From: Paraspadella gotoi
Lineage: Eukaryota; Chaetognatha
Length of the DNA stretch: 64,000 bases
Reading direction: 5' to 3'
Assembly (NCBI GenBank): GCA_051294375.1
Contig: CM119270.1
Coordinates: 11,848,416-11,912,415, forward strand
Below, in pieces: positions 1 to 12,600 of this stretch; positions within the stretch are counted from its first letter, which is position 1; every line of letters starts with the position of its first letter. The notes beneath the pieces are model-generated. The model saw only the letters and a program-made list of their open reading frames with translations. It was not told where the DNA came from and did not search any database. A program made the position numbers and the translations under genes.

Positions 1-344
1 GCACGTCTTCCCGAGTGACGTTTAAAAAAACGATAGTATTTCTAAACTTGTCTCAAATTATTCCGTGGTGAACTCAAATCACTACTACGAGTGTNNNNNN
101 NNNNTTTCGATTAGGAGTCAGCTTCTTCTTCCGCCCTTTGCAAGTTTTTTTTCGGTAATATGTATTTGAAACAGCGGGTTAAGGGAGAAGATCGATCTTA
201 ACGGACAAGTATCTAATGATTTAATTCCTCCCGAAAAATATTTTTAAAAAACACGTTTTCCCGAGTGACGTTTAAAAAAACGATAGCATTTCTAAACTTG
301 TCTCAAATTATTCCGTGGTGAACTCAACTCACTACTACGAGTGT
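1..344. repeat. Direct repeat flanking a small gap
   Basis: Bases 1-94 and 251-344 are nearly identical (about four mismatches), on both sides of a 10-N gap at 95-104. Either a real tandem duplication or the same locus placed twice when contig ends were joined. No coding potential is visible here. Confidence 0.8.
95..104. other. Assembly gap (10 N)
   Basis: Run of ten N between two copies of a direct repeat; the length is probably nominal. Confidence 0.95.
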
Positions 345-422
345 CATCCGGGATTGGGAGATATTCGCATTAAAGCCCGTATGATACTGACTATGCATCT
401 CTCTGAAGGATCAGGTTCTTCC

Positions 423-424
<2 letters not shown>

Positions 425-458
<34 letters not shown>
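425..458. repeat. (CT)n microsatellite
   Basis: Perfect CT dinucleotide run. The surrounding 345-1325 segment holds no exon I can support; the upstream exons of the SUEL/CUB gene, including its signal peptide, are probably left of the window. Confidence 0.9.
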
Positions 459-460
<2 letters not shown>

Positions 461-1325
461 CTGAAAGTGGGTGATTATGGCACCAGCGCCTGATAGAATA
501 TTGAATTAGGCATGGAGCTAGGATAAGAAAGTTCAGCGAAGGGTAACGTCTTGTATGATTTTTCTTTTTTGAATAATTGATTAAATTTTATATTATTTTT
601 GCAAAGAGCAAAGAAAGTATGAAAGCATGAGGGAAACGACGGAGCTGATTAGTTCGCGAGATTAGCGATGGAAACTTATTTAAGGCCTCCTTTCATTAAC
701 GTATCTTTCCGTGTATTAGATCAACCGGTTTAAAAATCTATTTCGACGCCAAAAACCGTTTCGAGACCCAACTCCTCCGTCCGAGAGATAACGCCTCTTT
801 CTCCGCTTCGTGTTAGCCTCTTGTTTTTGTTTACGTTTTCGTCGACGACGAAACGACGACGACGACAACTCCCTCGGGCGAAGAGGGATTTCCGATGAAA
901 ATTTTATTGGCCCGCGCCGTTTCCCCGGGCTTGGCCCTTTTCCCCCTTTCCCCGAAGTTGCGAGATCGTTTTTTTTTTTTTTTTTTTTTAGAGATATCTT
1001 TTCAAATAGCTTTTCCTTCTTTTATTCTCTTTTAACCGCTTACGTTCGCAAACTTATCATGTCGTCCATCCTATTTCACATATTTTTGTTAAAAGAAGAA
1101 ATAAATATAAATTAATAGATCTCGCAAACCTATTTTTTAGGTGATAAAATAATTACTATAGTATTTCAGGATTCCATTTATAATTTTGCATCAGATTTTG
1201 GCGATTTAGCAATCAATATTTAAAACCAGTTTTCCTTCGAAGGCACCGGCCGTCCAAATTCCTTTTCGTATATGATCCCATCACTTCGCTTCAAATCGAC
1301 CTTCCTCCCTCCGCTTTCCCTCCAG

Positions 1326-4300
1326 GTGGCCATTTCGCTGAATTGCTCCGCCGCTTGTCTCCATGGAAACGAAGCGTTTTACTCTTTCGCTCGAAACCCG
1401 AAGCTTCGATGCATCGAACCGAACAACCATTGCGTTACTCGGCGGAATATCACCTGTCAAAGGTTTAAGGTGAGTGGGGTAAGGCTTACATGACAAATAT
1501 GAAAAGACTACTGAATTAACGAGTGTCATAGATGGCGAAAGTGGCTAGGAAAAATAAATGCTTATGCACATACGAATCATGACTGTTATTTTTCGCGCAT
1601 TGTTGATAAGCAGAATATCATTTTAAAAATGAAAAAAGAAAAATGAAAAAAAAATAAGAAGGTTCAAAATCTTCGTTTGCAACACAGAAAAAATTTTTTT
1701 TTAAATTTATATCATGAAAACCTAAAAAAATTATTTAGTATATTTCTTGTCCACTCTATTTTTTTCAATGGTTGACATTGACTAAATGTACCGATAAATG
1801 AACTGTCAGTGAGAACAAATGGTTAACAAAGGTTGTCGACATAAAGGACGATAAAGACGTTATGAATCACGACACTAAACGGCATCAACGACGACGACCA
1901 CGACGACGACGACGAGGACGACAAACAAAACATAAGCTTAATTTTTTCCTGTTTTTGTTGTTTTTGTGAAATTTTATTCGCAAATATTTAAGAGTTTTTT
2001 TCACCAATTTCGATATAAGTCGACATATTTTTTAACTAAGTAGACAATCACGACGACGACGTCTATGATGACGATGACGACCACGACTGGAACTGCTTCA
2101 TTTGCAATTCATGGTCCTTTGCGAAAGGCGAATCTGTCATTCTGTACACGGGGGAAAAATTCCAAAATTACCTTCGTTCATCTTCATTACATTTCATTAT
2201 CTACCGGCATAAATTAAACCTAAGAATAATCTCGAGATTGTGGGAAAAAAATCGGTCACTTTTCGACGAAAAACACTTTGCTTTTCCTTTGTTAAAGCGA
2301 AATTTTATTCAACACATCTAATCTTAATGTTGTTGGTAAAATCTAATAATAAAATTTCATTTACCAAACGACGACATATGTATCAAAAAACTGAGTGAAC
2401 TTCTGAACTAAGTAATAGTAGTCACAGCACCCTAATAATACTTTTCCTCATTTTCAGGATCGATGCGAAGTTCCCGTCATCAACTCGGTGAAATGTAATC
2501 CTCGCTCAGCGCTCAATCAACTAGAGCTTGGCTACGACTGCGTTGTAGGTAAATAATGAATCAATGTGGCAATCCACAATCACATGTAGTTATAATAAAA
2601 ATTTAAATGAATCAATAAGTGAGTACAATTTTTATTTAAAAAGGAAAATGTTACAAAAAACCTCTGGTTTTGGAATCTATACAGTATCACCAGTATCACC
2701 TTAATTCATGAGATAATAAAAGAATCAAAAAAAAATATTATAGTTTTTTTTTATCATTATCTCTTTCGACAGCCAAAATTCGTGTCGAGGCACCTTTGCG
2801 CACAGATATGCGCAACTTACGCGTTGACCTTCTTAACGCATGCGCGCCCTGACCTGCAACGCGCAATCGCTACTGCTAATGCCTTTTTTTGACCTTTGAC
2901 CTCTCACTTCCGAGTTATGACTCCCTCGCTCACTTTACCGATTTGCTTTTTCTTTCTTAAAAAAGTCGCTCACGAAATCGATTAAATTATTAGTTTCCTT
3001 CAGGGAAATAGTAGGTAGATCCAAAATCAAAGTCAATTAATAAATTTACTACTCCGAATCGATTCATTGATATTTATTATGTACGTATGTAATCTATTTT
3101 AATCAAATGAAAAAAAATCGTTTTGTTGTTTTTGAATGGAAAGATGACAACAAATTACAATCTACCTGCGACGCTAAAATGTATGTTACTAGTAATTCTC
3201 TTTTTACCAGAATTAAACTTTCCGGTATTTAAAAAGTTCCTCGGCTTTCCTTACGAGTCATAGTTTTTATGACGCCCGCTTGGAGGAGAAGAAAAAAGCA
3301 TTTCACTGAGCGCAGAACGTCTTCGTTTTTTTTTAAGACGCCTTTACGACTCCGGGTCGTTTAAGCTACATAAAAAGGGTCACGTTTAGCCAAGTTACGG
3401 AGTAAAAAGAGCTCATTTAACGGTTACTTTAACCCATTGAGCTTATAACGCGGTTTTGGGTCTTGACACGTGATTTGGCTAAGCTATGTGTTTAAAGTAT
3501 TATTCACTCTTGTAACAAATACGTAGTAATGCGAGTTTAATCTTTTGGTCTTCTACCATGGATGACACATATTATTTACTTAATCTTTATGAATATGGCA
3601 TCCTCTCAATTTTTCTGTAATGACATCTTGTCTGGGTCCCCTAAACCAATTACGGTTCAGTCACGCCAGATAACCCGTTCACGCTGTAAACAAAGTTTCG
3701 CCCCTGGGGTCCATTTCTGTCTGAAAAGCAGAACAGATGCAACGTAAAACTTTTATCTTCTCTCTTATTCTCTTCGTTTTCCTTTATTTCCTTTCCAGCT
3801 TTAACTTTCCTCCTTCCTTTTTTTTCTTTTTTTCCCCTTTTTTTTATTTAACAATTACTTTCACTGTCTTTTCTTTAGTTTTTCATTCTTATTATCGTCT
3901 TTTCCATCTTTTCCTTTTTTGTTCCAAATAAATTTTTTTTTAAATATCTTCCCATTTTTTTCCTATATTTTGCTTTTCCTGTCGAAAATTTCTTAAATTG
4001 AAGGTCGACTGCAAAGATGAGGAAGAAGTGGAAATGTAATATGCGTTCAGTGAACTCAGTTTCTTTTTCTACTTTAAACTCTAAAAAACGGGGTCGATAA
4101 ACGTTTTGAATCTAAATTATGATTTATAAAATATATTTTCTTCATTAAACAGCAAGACAATTAGGCATTATTTTTCAACTTTTTACGTCTTCTCTATTCT
4201 CGTATGAGCCCAGTGTGATTAAAACCCTGCTGCCAGGTAAACCTTGTTTGCATGCTCATCCTCTACTCCCTCTCATCCCACCCCCGCGCTCAAGGATACT

Positions 4301-6326
4301 CAATTTGCTCGTCGACTCGCACCTCCATCGTCGCCAAACAAGGCTACATCTTCTCGCCCTTCTACCCACGAACTCATCTCGCCAACGAGAGTCAGTGCAA
4401 CGTGAACATCCGGGTTCACAAGAGGGAGAGATTTCGAATCACGATGCTCGACTTTTATCACAACGCGTCCAAAAACGTCTTCGAGATTTGGGAGATGAAA
4501 GGGAGAAGAGCGACGTGGAGAAAGGTGATGTTGGGGGTAAGGGAGGATGGGAGGATGGGGAAAGGGAAGGGGAACGAGAGAGTGGGTTAGGATTTGGGGG
4601 TACATGATCGGGGAGGACGGTGAATCTAAGGAAAGAAAAGGCGAGTGAGGCAAAGGAATTGGTCCCGCGTATTACAAGGCGACACACAGCAACCCGCCGC
4701 TAAAAAAAAAAAATCGTCATTTGCAAACCTTTGAAGATATTTTTAATCTGAAAGATTTTTATTGTAGTAAAAACCAAAGTCATTTATATATCCAAATTTT
4801 ATATTGATTGGTTTTGATTTGGCAATGAGGCGGAGAAAAGTTGCTCTCCAAAAATCGTGTTTCATTTAAAATTCAGATTTTTTTTCTTTAATCTTTTTGT
4901 CTAACTTTCTGAACATTTTTTTGGGATGTATTGTATTGTTTCGATACTAGATTCCTTTCACTGGCATCCCAATGGTAATCGTAAATTTAGATATGTACGA
5001 AAATGATGTTTATTAACTTTTGCGTAATTTTTAAAACATTTTTTTAAGAAAATAACTTTGAAATTTTCAAAAGCTTTGAGTGAAAATACTTTTCATAATA
5101 GTTAATTCATTTCTATAAAAAACTCTACACACCTTCTCAGGTCGAGCTCCGTCTCCCAACAATCTACCACCACGCCCAAGCGGTCAAGATGTCCGAAGCC
5201 CTCGATTCGCCAGAGAAGATCCATATCTACGAAAGCTCGCATCGCGTCCGCGCGGTCGCCGTCAGACTCAACGTCGAGTCGGAGCCGCTCGTCGTCATGG
5301 CAACGCGGAAGACGACGACGACGAAGCCGACAACAATCGTGGCAGCCAGATTTCTACTCTTCTTTCAAAGTGAGGCGGCCTCGGCAGGATAAAGATATTT
5401 ATTATAAAAAAAGATTAATCTTAACATTAACATTAATAGCATTTTAATTTTTATAAAAACAATAATGCTAACCAAAACGTCGTAAACAAAATTTACATTA
5501 TTAACAAGAGGAACCAACAAGCTCAGGCCAAGAATCAATTTAGGCGGTGATACCGAGCCGAATTTTAAAGTTCAATTATTTTTTTTAAATTTATCAAGAT
5601 TAATTTCAATTTCTGCGACTAAAATTAAATGTACTCCCACGCATCTGACTTTTTTTTATCCTCGAAAGCCTTTTTTTTCAGACAGCACTTACCACATAAG
5701 CCGTCTTTCTTCCGAACCCATATCACCAAACCCACCCGGCCAACAAACCAGCCGAATCGCTCTCAGGCACCTCATGACCTCACTTACCCGCGAGCTCTAT
5801 AATTCCGCCTGCGGCGACGCCCGCAGCGCCGCCCATCGGCGATAAAAGCAAAATCTTGTTTTCGTGGTTTTTTTTTTAACGCATTTTATCTTTTTTAGTT
5901 AAGCTTTTTTTTTTTCAGTTATTTTATCGGGTGGGGGATTAAAAACTCACTTTTCCGAGTTGGATCGAGATGAGAAAATTTAAGATAAGATAAAATAGTC
6001 AAATCTTTTTTCATTTCCCTTTTTTCTTTCATTTTTAACCATAACCAAACCGAGTGTAGTAACCCCATTAATATCTTCCCTGAGTTTCCATTTAATTCCC
6101 CTTTTTGAAAACAATCTCTTCCACCATCCTCATTCACCCTCAAACCTCCCCCTCCCCCCCCAAAAAAAAAATCCGGTTACCGTTTCTTCTTTTCCCCGAT
6201 GAATGGAATCTACTTTACTTCTCAACGACGGAACCGTCTCTTCTTATGGGGGAGCATTTATCACAGGAGGCGGGAAATTGGTGGGGACTTAGACGCGGCG
6301 CGAGAGGAAAAGGGGTGGATGGAGGG

Positions 6327-6410
<84 letters not shown>

Positions 6411-6783
6411 GAGAGAGAGTGATTTTAATACAAACAAAATACTGCCTGTCTTCTTTCAAGAAGTCAACCGATTTTCCAAAAAAAATGAAGAAGGAGAATC
6501 GAAATTTCAAGTAAAAAAAAGATCAAGAAAAACTTTTTACATCCAAAAATAAAACTGTACGGCAAAAGCCGAAGCAGTAGAAAGGAAGAAACAGGGGAAA
6601 AAATATAGAAGAGAGAGAGACAGACAGAATTTTGTCTGTTTTTTATTGTTTCTTTTCATGGTTTTTATTCGATTTTTTTTTTTAATCCTGCTTTTTTCCG
6701 GAAACGTTTTTTCTCTTATCTCGCAACCAAAGGCGTCACTTGAGAAGAGAGATTGAACAAAAAGCCAATCGTCACTACTCTGT

Positions 6784-6845
<62 letters not shown>

Positions 6846-7346
6846 CTCTCTTCTTCTCTCCTCTCTCTCCTTTTTTCCCTCTTTCTTTTTTTTTCTCCTC
6901 TCTTCCTCTCTCTCCTTTTTTCCAGATTTCAGCGCTTCCTCATAATCCCGTTTTGGGGTCAGAGATCGAGAGGGTGACCCACAACCTTTTTTGGGAAGGG
7001 TTGGATGGAATTCTTCGTCTTGAAAAATTGACCTTGAAAAATCCTTGATCCTTTATTTGGTTTGAGATGAAAAAAGAAGGATGATGGGAGGGTAAAAAAG
7101 CACCCAGTAGGAGCCAAAAAAGAAAAAAAATATGGGAAAACATTTTTTGGAAAAAACCAAAAAAAGGTTGGAAAACTAACATTTAATAAAAATATACCAT
7201 CTAACAAAAATACTACCAACATCGATAATTTCAAAAATGGTATCGAAATTGAATTATACTTAAAATCAGTTACTTTATGAAATAAAATTAAATCCAACAT
7301 ATTTCAATGTATAAATAAATTAATCCACAACTAAATCCAATAAGAA

Positions 7347-7400
<54 letters not shown>

Positions 7401-9636
7401 ATTAGCGACAAGCCCATCGCTTCCTTCTTCCTTTCAGGACTCAACGGCAACGACGACGACGATCCCACGGGCGCCGGACGTCCGCCGACGATCCGGCCGA
7501 CTTGCCGAGGTCCTCCTCTCGGCGCCGTCGGCAAAGACAGTGGCGTCCGCCCCACCGCCCCCAACCCCCGCTCCACCGCCTCCACTCGACGACCCTCGCC
7601 TCCCATCTCGTCAACTCTGCGCCCGACCACGCGGGATTACTTTCCGGAGGGCGGTGGCGGCTTCGGAGGTCGCGGCGATGGAAGCGCCGGCGGCGGCGGC
7701 GTCGTTTGGGTAAACGGCGAGTACGGCGACGGTGATTTCAACGACGGCGGATACGAGGTTTCGACGCCGACTTCGTCGTTTTCGTCGTCCTCGTCGTCGT
7801 CGCCGACGCTCGACGCTCGTTGCGTGAATTCGACCGGAAACGAAACCGGCGACGGATATTTTTCCAACTGCACCGACTCTCAAGAGCAGACGGACAACCG
7901 CGAAGCCTCCAAGAAAAAAAGTGAGGCCCCGGGGGGGAAGAGGTGGGGGGGGGAGAATTTTGGGGGAGGGTGGGAGTTTTGACGAAAAAGGGCAAGGTTA
8001 AAATTTGGGAAGCGAGAAAGCTTGCGACATTCGTTGTCCGTAACATGGGCCATTTGATTGAGAATGAATCGTCTTAGGGTATTTTGGACTCTTTCGAAGC
8101 AACAGTTGATGTGAAGGTGACGAGCTTTTCGTCCCGTTCCGTCCCATGTTTTTAGTAAAGATGATTTTATTAGTTAGGTTTTATTTGGATTTGAATTAGA
8201 ACTCGACCGAGTTTAGAGGTGTGGTCAATTGGTCAAACAATGATTATTTGAGTCGTTTTTTTTTTTTACTTCCTTCTTATTTAATTGTCTATAATACCTC
8301 CAAACTTTCTTATTTCGTATTTTAACTAATTTTAAAATTTGGAATTTGTTTTCTTTTTACCTTTTAACCCATTACATCCGGTACATACTGAGAAAACTAT
8401 CGCACAGCGCTTAACTCATAAATCAAAACGCGAACAGCATCGATGCCCACAATGGAAAAAAGAGCGAGTGCTTTTATTTATTCGTTTTTTTCCCCAGTTT
8501 CCCGCCCGTGGCAGTGAATTCTATATGAGTGCACGGAAATATTTATGATCTAAAGCGAAGAGTTTAGCTTTATTTTATGTAGTTTGCCGCTTTGAAGAAT
8601 GGAGAATGTATTGTGGTTGGCGGTTAAAGAAAAAAATGGTCGCTGTGTCAAAGTTAACGTTGACGAACAAAGACATTTGTTATTCTAAGGATTGTAGTTT
8701 GTTAACAACGATTAAAAATATTGAATTAATGATATTAAGAAATTGATTCTGCTATGGCAACTGGAGGAATGCCTGTGATACCCGGGGCGCGGGGTATCTC
8801 ACCAAGGCAAGGGGCTGCGGACCCTCAGTGACCGCCTCCTGTTGTTGGCATGTTTAGACTGGCTCCGTCAAAACCGAGATACCCAGGGATTGAACCCGGG
8901 AACGCCACGGTTGTAACGAGATGATTCAGCCTGCTCAACCATTGAGACGAGGCTGAAGATGGACGCAGTGAGGCAGCTTTAAGTCTTGCTGCCACACTGC
9001 TTTGATTACGAAATAACGAACGCAACTTACCCCGTTCTCGCCACCCGGATAAAATTTACGTTTTTATGAGAAAAAGTATATGTTCGTCGATAACGAGGAT
9101 CGTTATAGGCGGACATTAGGAATTCCTCACTTCTTTCAAAACACATTAGGCAAGAAAAAAAAATGTTGAAAAGAATCTGCGGGAGAAAAAAGCGAAATGA
9201 GGCAGGGGAAGAAAAGAAGAGGGAAGATGGAGAGAAGAAGGAAAGGAACGGGAAGGAAAGAATCTTTTAAAAAGAAAACAACAAAAAAGAAAGAAAATGG
9301 GAGGAAAGGAAAAATATGGAACGACTGTGTACAGCAGAGATGTACACCAGATTGGAGAAAAAAAATGAAAAGAAATTGGAATGAAAAGAAAAAGAATAAA
9401 GATTTAAAATTCCCATGGTGGAAGACGCTGTCTCAAAGGAAAATGGAAAATTTTCTTATCAGTGAATCATATCCGGTAATTACGGAGAGTCATCCAGTGA
9501 ATGTTTGTAACGCGTGTGTGCTATGGAGAGGAACTACGCAGCTACGTTCCATTTTCCTTTCTCATTTCTCTCTCTCTCTCTCTCTCTCTCCCTCTCTCAG
9601 TTTAAAACACTGGCCTAAAGCCTCACTTTTGCTTTC

Positions 9637-9689
<53 letters not shown>

Positions 9690-12600
9690 CTCTCTCTCTC
9701 TCTCTCCCTTTCCTACAACCGGAAATGAAATTTTATACTATCACTCTTACTTGACTTCTCCCATTCCGTGAAATTCCTCACTCAATGTCCACGCCTTCCA
9801 TTTTATCACCTCACCCAAGCTCTTCTCACCCTTTCTCCCCAACCCTCTCCCACCACCCCCCTTCACGTCTCGATTTCCTCGCCAGATGCAAGAGATCAAA
9901 GGTCTTATGACGACTCATGAATATGAATGTTGTATCTGTCTCTATACGACCCGTTCTTGCAAACTTGTTCATTTCTTTATAACTCGGTGAGTATTTTATA
10001 TTAACGGTGAGGAGTAGAGACGCGGAATTGATTCTGAGTCAACATCTTCTCCTTTTTCAAACGTTGTCATACGATTTTTTTTTTCGCGACATCGTATTGG
10101 ATGGAGGAGCCAAGGAGCTCAGGAGCTCAGGAGCCAATTCAACTTAAGATCCTCGACAACCGCATTTTCTCTCGGGTGCGATCAAACAAGTCCTGTCTTG
10201 CTTTAGTTCGGCTTAGGACCTGGAAATGCCAGGCTGGGATCATACTTGAATACGCACCGTTAAATGGCGAGTCGACCCAATCGGAAAACAAAAACTTTTT
10301 TTCCGAGGTCAAGGATTTATTTTTGAGACAAAAAAACAAACAAACTATCAGCAGTGATGAAGGTTTAAGGTTTTTGAAGTCCTACTTCGTTTCACTTCGG
10401 TTACCTACTTATTCGCTTTTTACTCTTTCTCTTGTTTTTCAAAACAAGAAGGCAAAAATAAAAGAGGGAAACCGTCGCCTGCAGCCGTCGATTTCGTTGT
10501 TGTCGTTGTTGTCGTAATTTAAGAATAAGAAGAAGAAGTAGAAATTTTAAGAAATTTGAGGATGACTACTTGATCCGTGGTAATCAGATAAAGATAGATC
10601 GAGTAATGAGTAGTTTTTAATCAATAACAATACTTAAATCCGATTATAGTTAAAAATACATTTGAATATTAAATTTATAAATTATAGCACTTATTTTTTA
10701 AAAACAAACTGGTAAAAAATTTATGTCTTGGTTGTTATTACCAGTAAGAATTTCAGCGTCGACTTTTTTTCAGAATCTGAAAAAAAAAAAGGAAAAAGGA
10801 AACAATTTTTCGGAGGAGCAATAAAAAAATAAATCGTAAAATTTCGCGTTTCTTCCGATAAACCAGTTGGAAGTTGATTCGACTTTGGATTTGCCTGCGA
10901 ATATTATTACAAGGAAAGCCATGGGAACAAAATGAAAATATTCGGTGGAGATGGCGGTGGTATGAAGCGATGGCACGGGATGATGGCATGGAGCGACGGC
11001 AGGAGGCGATGGCAAAGGACAATGGTGTTGAGGCACTGGGCGATGGCATGGGGCGATGGTATGAAGCGATGTCATGAAGTGTAAAATGTCTACAGAGGTT
11101 CGGGAACGGAACATTTAAGAAAAGCTTTTAATTTGATTCTAGACCAAGTTAATATAAGCAAATAAAACTTCTTTTTAAATTGTTATTCTTTTCAGCTTTC
11201 GCTGTGATTTTCTTCTCCTTTTTCGTGATTGCGATTCTCTGTTGTGGCGTCGCTATCATCCTCGTCCAACGAAGGTATTGTTCGTTTGTATAGTTACCAT
11301 ATCACTATTATCTTGATTTTATTTTTTTATATCTCTTGTCTTATTTGTATGTGGGTTTTAGGACGCATTTTGATATTTTAAAGTATATACTTTTAAATCT
11401 TGAAAAAGAGCTTCTTAATATTTTCTTTTCCCTCGCTCACCCTCGTTTTCCATTTCCTATCTATTGTATTCGCTTCACAAAAGCGACCTCCTTGACTTAT
11501 CTTTTCTTCCCGGGGTTTATGAAAGCAAGGGAGGATGTGCGTGCGAATGCACATATTTGTTCCTACTTGTGTTTGCGTATAATTTGGTGCACGCGTGCGC
11601 GTCAACAAGAACTATAACTCAACGAAATTTCATTTTTTCCCTTTTACCCCGATTAAATTGGTGTTTTTTTCACAATGAAATGTACCAACTTCTTATGAAT
11701 TTAATTTTTATCTATTTATTAGCGACATTCGACTCTTGGTAATGTCCTGGTGTTCAAATCCGGTTCCTTACATACGCGACAAAATCTCAAAACTCGCAGC
11801 CAGGTAATCATATATCATTGAATTTTTGCTAATATTGTTTTAACTATGATATAGTTGAGATATAGTAGATATAATAGTAAATATATTGATCAAAAAATCA
11901 AGTAGAAAAAGTATTCCAAGATTTATGTATTTTAAGAAAGTCGAAACCGACTCTTTTCTTTCTCTTTTTTTTATATTTCTTTTTTCTTTTTCTTCTTCTC
12001 TTCTTTCTTTCGTCTCTCTCCTGTCTCTTCTTTATCATTCTTCCTTTTCGTCTTTGGTGCAAAAAAATGTCAAAATTAAGAGAAATTGAGAAAGTAAATG
12101 GAAAAGGGAATTGCTCCGATCAGGTGTTCCTTGAAAGGTGAAGAGATTTCCTTGGGGTTTTTTTCATCTTCAGATGAGAACAATTGTTTGAAGCAGTGCT
12201 TAATCTCGACTTAATATTAACTCAATCCGAATACCAATAGATAAAACTAGAATAGTAACTTTTAAAGTATTCAATATCCAGCAGTCATTGAGGAATACAG
12301 CAGCAGCAGCAAGACCGCCGCAGCAGCTAGGCAAAGACAAACAGCAGAGCGAGACGCAGCATCAGCTCAAAGCTAATAAAAAATTAAAATTAATTACATT
12401 TCTAGTATTTCACTAAATATATTTAATACTCTGATTTTCAGAGAAATCCAAAAATAAGTTTACTCCCGTTATACAATGAAAAATAATAACAACCAATTCA
12501 CATTTTGGAGAATAAACAAAACATCTACTAGTTATTTTTAACCAATGTATAAAATTAAACCAATTAGACAACTTTAAATTAGCCATAGCCGATGAAATTA

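Noticed and set aside
810-1115. 101-codon frame as first exon
   Set aside because: Low-complexity, includes a poly-Phe T run, with no signal peptide and no supported donor.
5691-5843. Possible alternative exon of the SUEL/CUB gene
   Set aside because: It has an acceptor and a compatible phase, but no donor before the stop; joining 5369 to 7438 directly is cleaner.
6199-6552. Arg/Glu and Leu/Ser repeat frames at GA/CT tracts (also 6740, 9197, 16449, 25381)
   Set aside because: Translations of dinucleotide repeats.
8880-8960. tRNA gene
   Set aside because: Box A and B are present but no full cloverleaf forms; it is part of a repeated SINE.
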